In this document: positions 44,727 to 54,154 of the stretch, one piece after another
Layout: each line of letters starts with the position of its first letter
Position numbering within the stretch: the stretch's first letter is position 1
From: Sordariomycetes sp. S80-01Y
Taxonomy: Eukaryota; Ascomycota; Sordariomycetes
Direction of reading: 5' to 3'
Length of the DNA: 64,000 nt
Assembly: GCA_037042185.1 (NCBI GenBank)
Contig: JAXQJY010000028.1
Location: 2,108,001-2,172,000 of the forward strand
Position numbers and translations under genes: made by a program
Notes under the pieces: model-generated
What the model saw: the letters and a program-made list of their open reading frames with translations, nothing else
Databases searched by the model: none
Told to the model about the DNA's origin: nothing

Positions 44727-45862
44727 TGCGGCGGAAGCGTCTCGACACCACCTGCACTGTCAGTGTAGCGCACTGCACCTACGCCGAGTCGGTAGTGGGA
44801 GCTCGATTCAAGCTTGAGGGGCTGGTCGGTGCAGAGACATCAATGCGCAGTCCACGGGCGTTGCTTGTTCCTCTGTGACGCGCCGCGCCTGTTGGGCAGC
44901 AATTGCTTCGTCTGGTCTGTCCACACGCAGATTAGGCGGGCACCCGACGGCCAGGATACGGCTTTGAGGGAGCGAGATGGCGTACCCGCTCCGGCACTTG
45001 CGACTGAGCCCAGCGTTGTGGGCAGTGGCAGTGGACGGATGGGAATTTTGGGGGTATATGTGAAGGATGGGATGGCGCTCAAAAACGGTGAGGGTGGTAT
45101 TCAAGAAGCGTCAGGACGCGGCGAGAGGCGCGGGTTTCGAGGGCAGCTCGTGTCGAGGTTGAGTTTAGGTGCCGTGTTGAGATGTCGCGGGTGGCACCGG
45201 CAGTCATAGGGCATTTCAAGTTGGCTCGATCTCTATCAGTGCTGCCAGTGGTATGCTCCAGGCTGTCAGTACCCTGGAGACTCAGATCTACGAAGCAACT
45301 TTCGACGGTCCTCAAACTCGACGCTGCATCAAGTTCCCCTTTTTTTTTTTGAAAATGCCACGACATGCAAGGCCGTTTAGAGAACCACAATGGCGCTGAC
45401 TGGCTTGCCCACTTACAGACATTCGAGGCCAGGTCTTGGCCTGGGCCACATTATCACATGCATCCATGTTACCTCGAGGACGCCTTGTGCAACTGATTCG
45501 ATCTACAATAGACAGCAGTGTAGACCACTGCGGGTTAAACTATCCCAGGAAAAGATTCAAAATGGATAAGGAGTCTCTGTCATTTGGCGACCCAATATTG
45601 TTCAATTTTATCAACACCAGGAAGGGACGCCTCATTCTGGAGGAGTGTCTTCAACACTCAGGTTCAGGTGTCACGTCCTCGCTGTAATCGTCCACGTGGA
45701 CAACCAACTCACTGCGTGTGATCATGATGGGAGTTCTTGCAAAGGGCCTCATATCACTTCATTTCTGAACGAGTTCCTTCAATATAATACAACCACTATC
45801 CCAATTCTCCCGGATGCCTGGTGCAACTTGAAGCGCCGACCCCAGGGTAGCTCAAACCCAAC
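44727..45862. promoter_or_regulatory. Divergent leader/promoter region of DCAF7 and the Atg28-like gene
   Basis: About 1.1 kb between two divergent starts. Short minus-strand open frames (e.g. 44808-45104) could be upstream ORFs in a long DCAF7 leader. A T10-11 run occurs near 45340. No independent gene was recognised. Confidence 0.45.
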
Positions 45863-47797
45863 ATGACGTCGCCTAGAGCTTCCCCGTCACTCCTCGACCG
45901 CATTGCAAGCACCATCACCACCTTCACCACCATCCCCGACGACATCTACTACACCTACTCTCCGCATCCCTCTAGGAAACGATATCCAAGCAGCCAGTAC
46001 ACCATGGAGGAGCTCGAGCCATGGCCAGAGGATGACGAGGGCGAGGAGCTTCTGCGCAATCGTAAGCCTACCGCGTATTCGGATCGCAAGCCGCCTAGCA
46101 AAGTCTCGAGCCCGGACGTGGACGCGTGGAACGACAGAAGCAGCTCCCACGGGTCAGGGTCGCGGGATGGAAGGATAAGGAAGCCCCTATTCTCTGGACC
46201 GCCGCCTCCAATTGCTGGGTCGATGGTGCTGCCGGCTCGTCACAGAACGTCCGAAGCCACGAGCCGGTCAAGCTCACGCGACATCAACGGGCACGACTCG
46301 AGGAAGAGCACGGGGCTCAGCAGTCTGATCTTCGACTACAGACAGAATGAGCGGTCTGCAGTGCCACAAGATTCAATTTGGCGCAATATTCGTCGTCGCG
46401 AACGGTCGCTCCAGGCCGACATTCAAACCCTCCTCGATGCGCAAGAGAGCGGCCTCAAGTCCGCCCCCGGCACGACCCCGAGCGAGACCGACTCCTACAG
46501 CGATACTGGAAGCAGCACTCCAACAGGCACCTTCTACTCCACCGCTACATCGAAGTCACGCATGGTCAACAGCCTCTACATCCCGCCCAAGTCCACTGCC
46601 GACGGCAATGTTGTTCCCGTGCGACAGCCAAAGTCAAGTCGTCCGAGAGGCCTAAAGACCGCAAGAATAGGGCTCGGGAAGTCTATATCGGCACTTGCTA
46701 AGCTCAAGGCTGAAGAAGATGAGCACCTCGAGGACGCCTTGGCGGAGCGGAGGAAGGCACTCAGAACATTAAAGCGACTAAGCCACCGACAAGAGAATGT
46801 CACAACCGAATTGAAGGCGTTAGAAGAGGACGAGGAGGAACCCCTGGGCTTGGAGTTGAGAGAGCTTAATCAACAACATGACGCCGTCACCTCGGAGATC
46901 AGGGAGCTGGAAGCCAAAGTCAGGGCCATGCGAAATCATCGACAGTCACTCAGAGAGCGAATTGACGACGTTAGGAACCGTCGGGAAGCTGGTCTCAGCG
47001 GCTACCGGGGCGCGCTGAAAGATGTCGACACAGAGGTGAACAACCTCATGAAACGCCCACCCGTCCAACCCCTCGATCTTGAAGCCCTCGACCACCCCGC
47101 AGGATCAACGACCGGCGGCGCCGAGTTCATGAACATGGTTCCTTCCCGACGAACTATCTCCATGGCGCAAGCATGGTGGGAGTCCGAGCTCACCGTGCTG
47201 GAACGCCGGAAAGCTCAGATTGACAAGGAAAGACAGGGACTGGAACAGGGTGGTGCCGTCTGGAGCGAGGTCATGCATCTCGTATCTGATTTCGAAGCTC
47301 GTCTGCGACAGATCATGAAGGGTGAGCAGCCTCAGGTCTCTGATAAAGGGAAGGAACGGAGACTGGATCAGGACGAGTTGATTAGGGGCCAGTTGGCTGA
47401 GATGGACAAGGTGGTGGATGAGTTGAAGAGGCACTTGGACCAGGCCGAGGACCGCGGATGGACGTTGCTGATCTGCGCCATCAGTGCCGAGCTCGAGGCT
47501 TTCGAGGCAGCGCAGGGGATGCTCGACGATCTTGTTTCAGGAGAGCAGTCGCAGCCGTCGCCGCCCTTGCAAGCATCGAACCTGAAAGGTCGTGAGAACC
47601 AAGACGACGTCCGAGACAGCCAGCGAGATGTCGACTCCCACGAAAAGGACCAAGAAAGCGACAACGAAGTCCCGCCCGACCTCCTTGTCTCCCACGTCGA
47701 GCAGCCGCCATCAGAGAATGACTCTGAGCTCAAGAGGGTAGACAGCCAAAGTGACGTTCCCGCCGAGTTTCTTGCCGAGCACAACAAAGTAGACTAG
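45863..47797 (+). CDS. Coiled-coil protein resembling autophagy-related protein Atg28
   Basis: Single-exon gene of 644 residues. The first 200 residues are disordered and Ser/Pro-rich. The segment DSIWRNIRRRERSLQADIQ followed by TLLDAQESGL matches my memory of the conserved block in proteins annotated Atg28 in filamentous fungi. Long coiled coils follow (LKAEEDEHLEDALAERRKALRTL, LRELNQQHDAVTSEIRELEAKV, and the helix around WWESELTVLERRKAQIDKER), then a charged disordered tail. Atg28 was defined in methylotrophic yeast as a factor for pexophagy and macroautophagy, scaffolding Atg17/Atg35. Similarity outside that block is weak, so the name is tentative; a generic coiled-coil scaffold is the alternative. 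The next gene (convergent) is the mitophagy factor Atg44. Confidence 0.6.
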   Translation: MTSPRASPSLLDRIASTITTFTTIPDDIYYTYSPHPSRKRYPSSQYTMEELEPWPEDDEGEELLRNRKPTAYSDRKPPSKVSSPDVDAWNDRSSSHGSGSRDGRIRKPLFSGPPPPIAGSMVLPARHRTSEATSRSSSRDINGHDSRKSTGLSSLIFDYRQNERSAVPQDSIWRNIRRRERSLQADIQTLLDAQESGLKSAPGTTPSETDSYSDTGSSTPTGTFYSTATSKSRMVNSLYIPPKSTADGNVVPVRQPKSSRPRGLKTARIGLGKSISALAKLKAEEDEHLEDALAERRKALRTLKRLSHRQENVTTELKALEEDEEEPLGLELRELNQQHDAVTSEIRELEAKVRAMRNHRQSLRERIDDVRNRREAGLSGYRGALKDVDTEVNNLMKRPPVQPLDLEALDHPAGSTTGGAEFMNMVPSRRTISMAQAWWESELTVLERRKAQIDKERQGLEQGGAVWSEVMHLVSDFEARLRQIMKGEQPQVSDKGKERRLDQDELIRGQLAEMDKVVDELKRHLDQAEDRGWTLLICAISAELEAFEAAQGMLDDLVSGEQSQPSPPLQASNLKGRENQDDVRDSQRDVDSHEKDQESDNEVPPDLLVSHVEQPPSENDSELKRVDSQSDVPAEFLAEHNKVD

Positions 47798-48124
47798 GGG
47801 CACTGCGAGCGACGTAGACTCTGGCGATGGAATTTTGCAAAGACAAGTTTTGGTGTATGGCACGGCGTTCCAGGATATACCCAAGCACAGCATTGGAGCA
47901 CGGGGAGTGGTACTTGTAAGAGTATTGATTTTGGTAGAGATATGTCCGTTCACAACAAGCGCAAATCATGCTGTCCCAAACGCCCGAGCACCGTGATCCA
48001 GACTTCAGATACCAGAACATCGCGCTGTCCTCATCGTTGCCCACTTCGTAATCTGTCGCATGCGTGGCTCGTTATCCATCATCTTTCGCCTCGCCATCGA
48101 GTCCTTTCCTACCGCACAGGGGTC

Positions 48125-48630
48125 TCATCGCGTGCGCTCGAAGAAGCCGCTCGTCCCGGCGATGGCAACCGACTGGTCCATCACCCACTCTCCCACACCG
48201 AGGTACTTGTCGATCCAGCCGGAGACCTCCTTGCTCTCGCCCGACACGCGCTCTGTCTTGAGCCTGCTCGCCGTCAGCTTTATTCACCCTTCTCAAAAAC
48301 AGCCGTGGCAGAATCGTGTCAACAGCACTCGTTTTGTCGATTCGGAGCAGTCGTAAAAAACAAAGGTTGCACTCACGTCAGTCCAGTCGAACGCTTCATG
48401 CCCGCCAGAAACGCGGAGACTATGTAGACCGTTAGTTCAGCTATCGTACTCGGAGCTATGAACGGGGACTCACAGAGGACCGCATCAAAGGCGTAGTGCG
48501 TCAGTCGTCCAACCTTTGACCACAGGCCGAGGGTTAGCAGGTTGAGGAGCTGGAAGCCTTAGAAGAGGCACGGGAGCAAGCCGGTGCAACGACCGGCGGG
48601 GGGAGATGTGAGGAGGGTACATACCACCAT
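48125..48630 (-). CDS. ATG44: Mitofissin Atg44 (DUF1748 family)
   Basis: Tiny four-exon gene for about 75 residues, easily missed. Exons 48630-48625 (only ATGGTG), 48513-48474, 48419-48377 and 48263-48125, each bounded by GT-AG and joining in frame. The spliced protein opens MVVGRLTHYAFDAVL, continues SAFLAGMKRSTGLT and ends GWIDKYLGVGEWVMDQ, then SVAIAGTSGFFERTR. This matches DUF1748, the family renamed mitofissin (Atg44/Mdi1), which resides in the mitochondrial intermembrane space, binds lipid and drives membrane fission for mitophagy. Length and N- and C-terminal blocks agree with the family. The 6-nt first exon is inferred from the family N terminus plus a perfect GTATGT donor. Confidence 0.88.
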
Positions 48631-49028
48631 GCTGTCGGCTTCTACTGGATGTGAGGACGGTGCAAAGGCAAGCGGACAGCTTGTGTTGATGCGCTGGGAT
48701 GGGTGCAGGTATTGCTGGGCTGCTGTTGTTTGGGATGCTGTCGGACTGTCAGGTGACGGCGCGATGGTGACTGTGACGTCGCGGGACACTGCGGCCAGCA
48801 ACGGGTGGATCACGTGTGACTTGCCAGCAACAGACATGGGCCACGTCAAAGTGCTACAGCAACATGCCCCAAATATGTATCATATGACCATACAATATTG
48901 ATAACTATGGAGTGGCTCCTGAATACGCAACTATAAGCAGGCTATCAGTACATTTGTGTAGGAGAGGTGAGCTGTCGAAAGGAGTGAGAGGGAGTCCATA
49001 TTGTCAAATAACGCGAAATTTGTCATCT

Positions 49029-49153
49029 GGTCGGTTAGCTCAGTTGGTTAGAGCGGTATGTTCCCACAACCAATCAGCCGCCTGATCAATCACTAATTCC
49101 TCCCAGTTGTACTAATAATGCAAAGGTCATGAGTTCGACCCTCATACTGACCA
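49029..49153 (+). tRNA. tRNA-Ile(AAU), copy 1, with a 51-bp insert between nt 26 and 27
   Basis: Mature halves are 49029-49055 and 49107-49153. Together they fold as a complete cloverleaf: acceptor GGTCGGT/ACTGACC with discriminator A, D arm GCTC/GAGC, anticodon stem TTGTA/TGCAA closing loop CTAATAA (anticodon AAT, read as inosine-AU), variable AGGTC, T arm ATGAG/CTCAT with TTCGACC. A-box and B-box promoters are intact and a TTTCTTTTT terminator follows at 49154. The insert 49056-49106 begins GTATGT, has CACTAAT 13-19 bases before its end and finishes CAG. It lies before the anticodon stem, not at the 37/38 site of all known eukaryotic nuclear tRNA introns of the usual kind. Confidence 0.92.
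49056..49106 (+). other. Intron-like insert in tRNA-Ile copy 1
   Basis: 51 bp, GTATGT at the 5' end, ACTAAT box, CCTCCCAG at the 3' end. It can also pair CCGC in its middle with GCGG across the 5' junction. It differs from copy 3 at 2 and copy 2 at 9 of 51 positions, all outside the first 7 and last 15 bases. Confidence 0.85.
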
Positions 49154-49692
49154 TTTCTTTTTGCCGTTTTCTTTTTTGATGAATTCATATCTTTCAATGG
49201 ACGGTTCAGGTCCGTGCCGACGGTGTTTTGGATTGTGCGGCATCCCCTTGGGTGCCGTAAGACACCAAGCAAGTATCTGATCCACTTCGTCGACATACTT
49301 GGATGGTACGTCTGTCTTCAGATCGGACAGCGATCAGTGTCTGCAACATGGTAAAGACTAGTTAGTTACTCGTTCCTTTTTCTCGTCCTGAACGAGCATG
49401 CCAGTGTTGTTCAGCTAGCTCAAGTCGATATTGAAGGCCCTTATGGATGCCATTAACAGTTATCTCAGGCAGCGGCGGCAAATGATGAAGTTTGAAGGCT
49501 GCGAGTAATATCAAGTAGCGATGTGTACCAGCCGGAAATGCTGGCACTTCTGTTACCAACGAAGTTTGCAACCCCGCTAGGTGCCTTGCCTATTTGATTT
49601 AGAGCAACGCTTTAATTGGTCAACCTGCGATCTTGAGGGTCCCTCCAGCACTCGACAACATAGGAGAAAACAATTCCCCTTGCAGACATCCT

Positions 49693-49817
49693 GGTCGGTT
49701 AGCTCAGTTGGTTAGAGCGGTATGTTTCACCAGCTAATTAACCGCCTGATCGATTACTAATTCCTCCCAGTTGTACTAATAATGCAAAGGTCATGAGTTC
49801 GACCCTCATACTGACCA
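49693..49817 (+). tRNA. tRNA-Ile(AAU), copy 2, with a 51-bp insert between nt 26 and 27
   Basis: Mature halves 49693-49719 and 49771-49817 are identical base for base to copy 1. The insert 49720-49770 has the same length and the same ends (GTATGTT, ACTAATTCCTCCCAG), with TACTAAT as its branch-like box, closer to the fungal consensus than copy 1. Nine internal positions differ from copy 1, while none of the 74 mature positions do. A 17-T terminator follows directly. The upstream flank CAGACATCCT is shared with copy 3, suggesting descent by segmental copying. Confidence 0.92.
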
Positions 49818-49820
49818 TTC

Positions 49821-49837
49821 TTTTTTTTTTTTTTTTT
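49821..49837 (+). terminator. RNA polymerase III terminator of tRNA-Ile copy 2
   Basis: An uninterrupted run of 17 T starting three bases after the tRNA discriminator, a far longer run than Pol III needs. It shows the gene retains normal Pol III architecture. Confidence 0.85.
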
Positions 49838-50213
49838 AGTTCTTAATCTTTTTTCCATGATTCCACAGCGTCTTAATGGACAGTTGTGGCCCAAACTTAC
49901 AGTCGTATGGGTTGAGTTTTCCTTTCATCGTCCTTTCTTTTCGCCATTCTCTGTTTCGCCATTCTTTATGTCGACAGCAATGAAGCATGGGCGTATCGAG
50001 TTTGGTATGTGACACGTGCTGCTAACTGCCCAATCTATTATCTTGACACGTGGTCTGCATTGTAGCTGTGAGAGCGTAGAGAAAATTGTTGTGCTGTACA
50101 GTCTGTGTTTATGCCTCAATCATGTTAACAATGTATTTTGCGGAAGCACCCTACTCGTTCTACAACTATGGATCCCTTAACATGCATGTGCGAAGGGTCG
50201 ATGTGTCCAGTCC
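49838..50213. other. Spacer between tRNA-Ile copy 2 and the damaged gene
   Basis: About 0.38 kb, AT-rich, no gene seen. Confidence 0.4.
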
Positions 50214-52714
50214 TCATGCTGCTGGCTGGCAGACATTGAGACGCTGGAAGTGGCGTCCACGCCTTGTGCTCAGTATGTCCACTCCTGCGATCTGCTGGCC
50301 TGGCTTGGGATGGTGCTCGATCTTCTCTCCATCCCCGGTATACTCTCCAGTGTACGTGTCTGTGGCACGGCCTCTCGCCTTGCTCTTCCCGAGAAACCTC
50401 CGTGGTTGCTTTTCTGTGTACTCGATGCTCCTTTCCTCCAAGAAATCGACCATGGAGTTGGCTCTCTTCGCATTGCCCAACCCAGACACCTTAGCCCACG
50501 CAGACCGGACCTTGCCGTCTCTAGATGGTTCATATCGATACTGGATTCCCAATCGAACTGCTGGGTCCCCAAGCATGGCGTCCGTAGCGTAGACATGTTC
50601 ATGGCGCACGCCATCTGGGACTAGGTCGCACTTTATGAAAAGATCAACAGTGCTCGCGTCTTTGGGAACGGTCACTGTCAGTCCACAAGTGAGGAATATT
50701 CTCCTGCCTCCAGAGCCTGCGGAGTGGACCGAGCCTTGCATTAGTTTCTTCCTGAGCTCATCCCGGCTTCTCGTGGCGTTTTCGCTTCTTGGCGGCTTCA
50801 CTACCGGAAGTTCCGCAGGCTCTTTTGGAGACACGTTCGCTTCTTGTTGGGTAGTCGTATGATGTGATGAGTTCAGGCTTCTCCTGGATTTTCCGGCTCG
50901 AAGTTGCACGCCGTAGTGCTTGCGGATGCCGTGGGATTTAACACGCAAAGCGTTGTCCATGCTCTTGATGGTTTGGGCTCGAGCCTCATTATCAAGTGAA
51001 GGACTCAAATTGCCAATGCGATAGGTATAGAGTGCTTCGGCCGCAGTGAGTTCATACTCTATGAGCAAAAGACTCGAAGCATCTAAATGAGCGTACGGAC
51101 TATCCGACTCGTTGACTTGGACATTGTTGGCGCCCCAGCAACCCAACCATTCTAAGGCCTGTTCGATCTCATGCGTCGAAACAGTTAGAGAGTCGTTCAA
51201 CAGCTGATTGGCTTCCCTTCTTTTGGGTTCCGGGTCATCAGCCGATCTATGGTCGGTGGCCTTGCGTGTGGGGTGGCCTTGATCGTCCAAAACTCGTGTG
51301 TTCTTGACCCGCCGGCGCATTTTCCCCACCATAGCGGCAGCGTGCCTCGTTCTGTTCGAGTGGCTGATTTTGTCGCTGATCTTGCGCTGAACTACTTCAA
51401 CGATCGACTCTCCTCGGGCGTGGATATCACCCGGGTCTTCGCAGAGAAACTTTGTGACCCAGGCAAGGAACTCGGTCGAATGCTTGTCCACCTGCAGTCG
51501 TTGCTGCGTTCGCGCTTCTTCGCGACGATACATATGTAATTCAGCCAGTGGAGCTCCCTTCGACCCCCTTTGCAGACCGGTCGAACTCAAGCGAGTAAAG
51601 TGGCAGGTTGCGGCTTTGCTAAGGAAATAGGTGCTGTCTGTTTCGCAGTTAAAGAGCCAGAGAATGAGGTTCAAACCTGCATCTAGACAAGCGGCTGTCT
51701 TTCTCTGAACGGCACGTTTGACGTAAAAGATGGCTGCTGGGTGGTCGATCAGCAGAATTATTCTTTTCAGCTTCTCACCGGGACCATTGAAATCCAGCTA
51801 AAATTTCAACTTGCCATCGGGAGGAAGGAAGTTGACTTCGACGAGGCAAAATCTTTCGTTGATGGTCTTTTCGAAACGCCCTTTCGCACATGACCCGCCA
51901 ATTATAAGGTAGGGTAACGGGAGTAGATCTAAAAGATCTTCCGAAAGTCCATCGTGCAGCTCCTGAACTGATTTGGACCAAGCTCTGGCGGGACAGCGAG
52001 GGTTGCTGCGATCACTGGCCTTCTCAGCACGCCAGTGCCAGTCATATCCGAAGACCTTCTTATCGGGTATGCCTTTCTCCTTGAGTAGCTTTATTGTGGC
52101 AGAGTCTTCCGCGTCCCAAAATGCGGCAGCGCTCTCGTCGCAATGTTGAATGTGCAGGATCAAGCCAAGGCCGGCGCCAGGATCTCCAGATGGAGCTGCC
52201 AGTCGATCACGAGCCCCCCCAGAAAGGGACATCTCTTCTTGGTAAAATGCCTCCAGCTTCAGCCGCATCTGATGACATAGGTTTGCTTTACACTCGTTCG
52301 CTGTCGCTGCGTGCGCGAGGAAAAACTGCGTCAGGTATCCAAGCCGAGTGGGGCTGAGCTGCGCTGCTGCTGCTTGTGAGAATCGACTAGCCAACTCCTG
52401 GCCTGCAAGGAACTCTGGTGGTTGAGGAAGCTCAGAGCTAGTCCAATCGGTGTTTGGGGGCGGGCCAATGGCATTTAGACCTGCGCCATCCTTGCCCACA
52501 TGTAACAAGTTGGGTTGCTGAGTATCGTGATGCTGGCGCATTGCCGCGTAGCAGGCATGGGAACCCATCGCTGAGAATAGCGGTCGCTTGTGAAAGTCCT
52601 CGATTTGCACAAGATTGGAACGAGGGCGCACGAGTTTTCGGCACCGCCATGAAATTCAAACGCTAAGGTGATGTCTGAGCAGGAGTTGTTAAGATTCAGA
52701 AGGATGAATGCCAT
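50214..52714 (-). pseudogene. Large gene of unknown function with an in-frame stop and a frame change
   Basis: Reads as a protein of roughly 830 residues in one direction but broken twice. From 52714 the opening MAFILLNLNNSCSDITLAFEFHGG runs in one frame, but the rest (VQIEDFHKRPLFSAMGSHACY onward) is in another, the switch falling near 52620-52650 without convincing splice sites. A single TAG at 51798-51800 then divides LPPDGKLKF from LDFNGPGEKLKRIILLIDHPAA in the same frame; it could come from CAG by one C-to-T change. The second half (NLILWLFNCETDSTYFLS, ELRKKLMQGSVHSAG) stays open for 486 residues, so decay is recent. I recognise no domain. It is enclosed by tRNA-Ile copies 2 and 3 in opposite orientation. 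Two shorter genes instead of one is the alternative. Confidence 0.6.
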
Positions 52715-52810
52715 AGAAGGGAGCGAACGAAGACACTACGTCAGGTAGTAAACAAAGCTTGAGCCTTCGAAGGTGGGGCAATTTTTAGCTGGAAATGGCA
52801 AAAAAAGAAA

Positions 52811-52935
52811 ATGGTCAGTATGAGGGTCGAACTCATGACCTTTGCATTATTAGTACAACTGGGAGGAATTAGTGATTGATCCGGCGGCTGATTGGCTGTG
52901 GGAACATACCGCTCTAACCAACTGAGCTAACCGAC
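52811..52935 (-). tRNA. tRNA-Ile(AAU), copy 3, with a 51-bp insert between nt 26 and 27
   Basis: Mature halves 52935-52909 and 52857-52811 are identical to copies 1 and 2. The insert 52908-52858 again starts GTATGTT and ends CACTAATTCCTCCCAG; it differs from copy 1 at only two positions. The terminator TTTTCTTTTT follows on the minus strand. Lying inverted to copies 1 and 2, with the same CAGACATCCT 5' flank as copy 2, it brackets the damaged gene between 50214 and 52714. Confidence 0.92.
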
Positions 52936-54154
52936 CAGGATGTCTGAGTTGAAATTATTGGTCCTTATAGATGGCAAACAGAGATGGCGACGGCAGATAC
53001 ATTTCCAGCTTTCGTCATGTTGGCCCCTCCATGTCGGTCCTGGCGAGCAAACCAATATTACTTCTTGAAATTACAATTACGGATCATTCAGGCTTGGACG
53101 GCGAAGCTGGACAAATGCATTGACTCCTTGGCCGGAACATTCGGGGTTCGGGAATGAAGGACTCAGTTGGCGGCGTCAGTGAGTTCTCAGAGACTTCATT
53201 TAGATGAAATCCTTCTCCTCTGGCGGGGTGTCGGATGCGAGATCCGGCAGGATCTCATGCAATCTATGGCCTAAGCTGTATGAAGTACTATCGGGGAGAA
53301 GCAGAGCCCCAAGATGTGTAATTGGAGCGTGTAAGCGGGGAGAGAGCTCCCACTCGCACCACAGTTCCTGTTACACGTAAGATGGGATTTTTGTTGAGCG
53401 GGTGCAGCAGATAGGGGACCTGGCGCAGCGATACCGCACTCTAATTTTTTTTTCTCCCGCAACAGCCTGAGCCAGCACCAATTGAGACACAACGTTCCTT
53501 TTGACGGGCAAATGCCTCACGCCAAGAGGCCTCAGAGCTCCCAGGGGTCTTTTAGTGAGGGTGAGGCAGGATTTCAGGCGCCTGGAGGCGGGATATTTCT
53601 CGGTGAAGGCTCTTCGCTTGGGGCGGGTAGACTCAAAGATTGGCTTTGCGGCCAGGGAAGCTCAGATCTCGGGCCTACAGTAGCCTGAAGGCTCAATGCG
53701 GATTTTGCACGGCTCCAGATATTTTCCCTCGAAGCTTGTTATCGTGAAATATTCCAACGCATGGCTCATCGCTCCATGACTGCCCAGAACACATCATTCC
53801 CGCGTTGTCGACTTAAAATCACTACCCACGAGCTGCTCTGAGATTATCTCTGTAAGTCTCCGTCGCGTCCAGGACGCATCTTGGTTGCCCCTCAGCTGCA
53901 CGTTGCGCTGTTAGTGCGCGGACTGGGCGGCTGCAGGACCCCTCCCCCCCATTGAGAGCTGCCCCCACTTCACCTCGAGTTCCCCTCCACCACCAAAAAC
54001 ATCATCCATCATCCCTCGTCTTTTCTCTCCAGCGCAGCCTCATTTCCCATCTTCCCCCTCTCTCAATACCGCCTTAGCTCTCAGAAGCTGCACCCACGAC
54101 TTCTTTACCAGATACAACCTACACATAATCGCAAACTACGAGAACACAGCTAAC
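52936..54154. promoter_or_regulatory. Upstream region of pyruvate kinase
   Basis: About 1.2 kb without a recognised gene. The last 250 bp (53900-54150) are strongly pyrimidine-rich with short CT tracts, the usual leader of highly expressed fungal glycolytic genes. Confidence 0.5.

Noticed and set aside
48559-48849. 96-codon minus-strand frame overlapping the ATG44 first exon
   Set aside because: It reads through the first ATG44 intron and its promoter; the DUF1748 model explains the conserved sequence.
49029-49153. Reading the tRNA insert as an ordinary 37/38 intron
   Set aside because: No placement of an anticodon stem 5' strand before the insert pairs with TGCAA. The stem TTGTA/TGCAA and loop CTAATAA are contiguous after the insert, so the insert must lie before nt 27.
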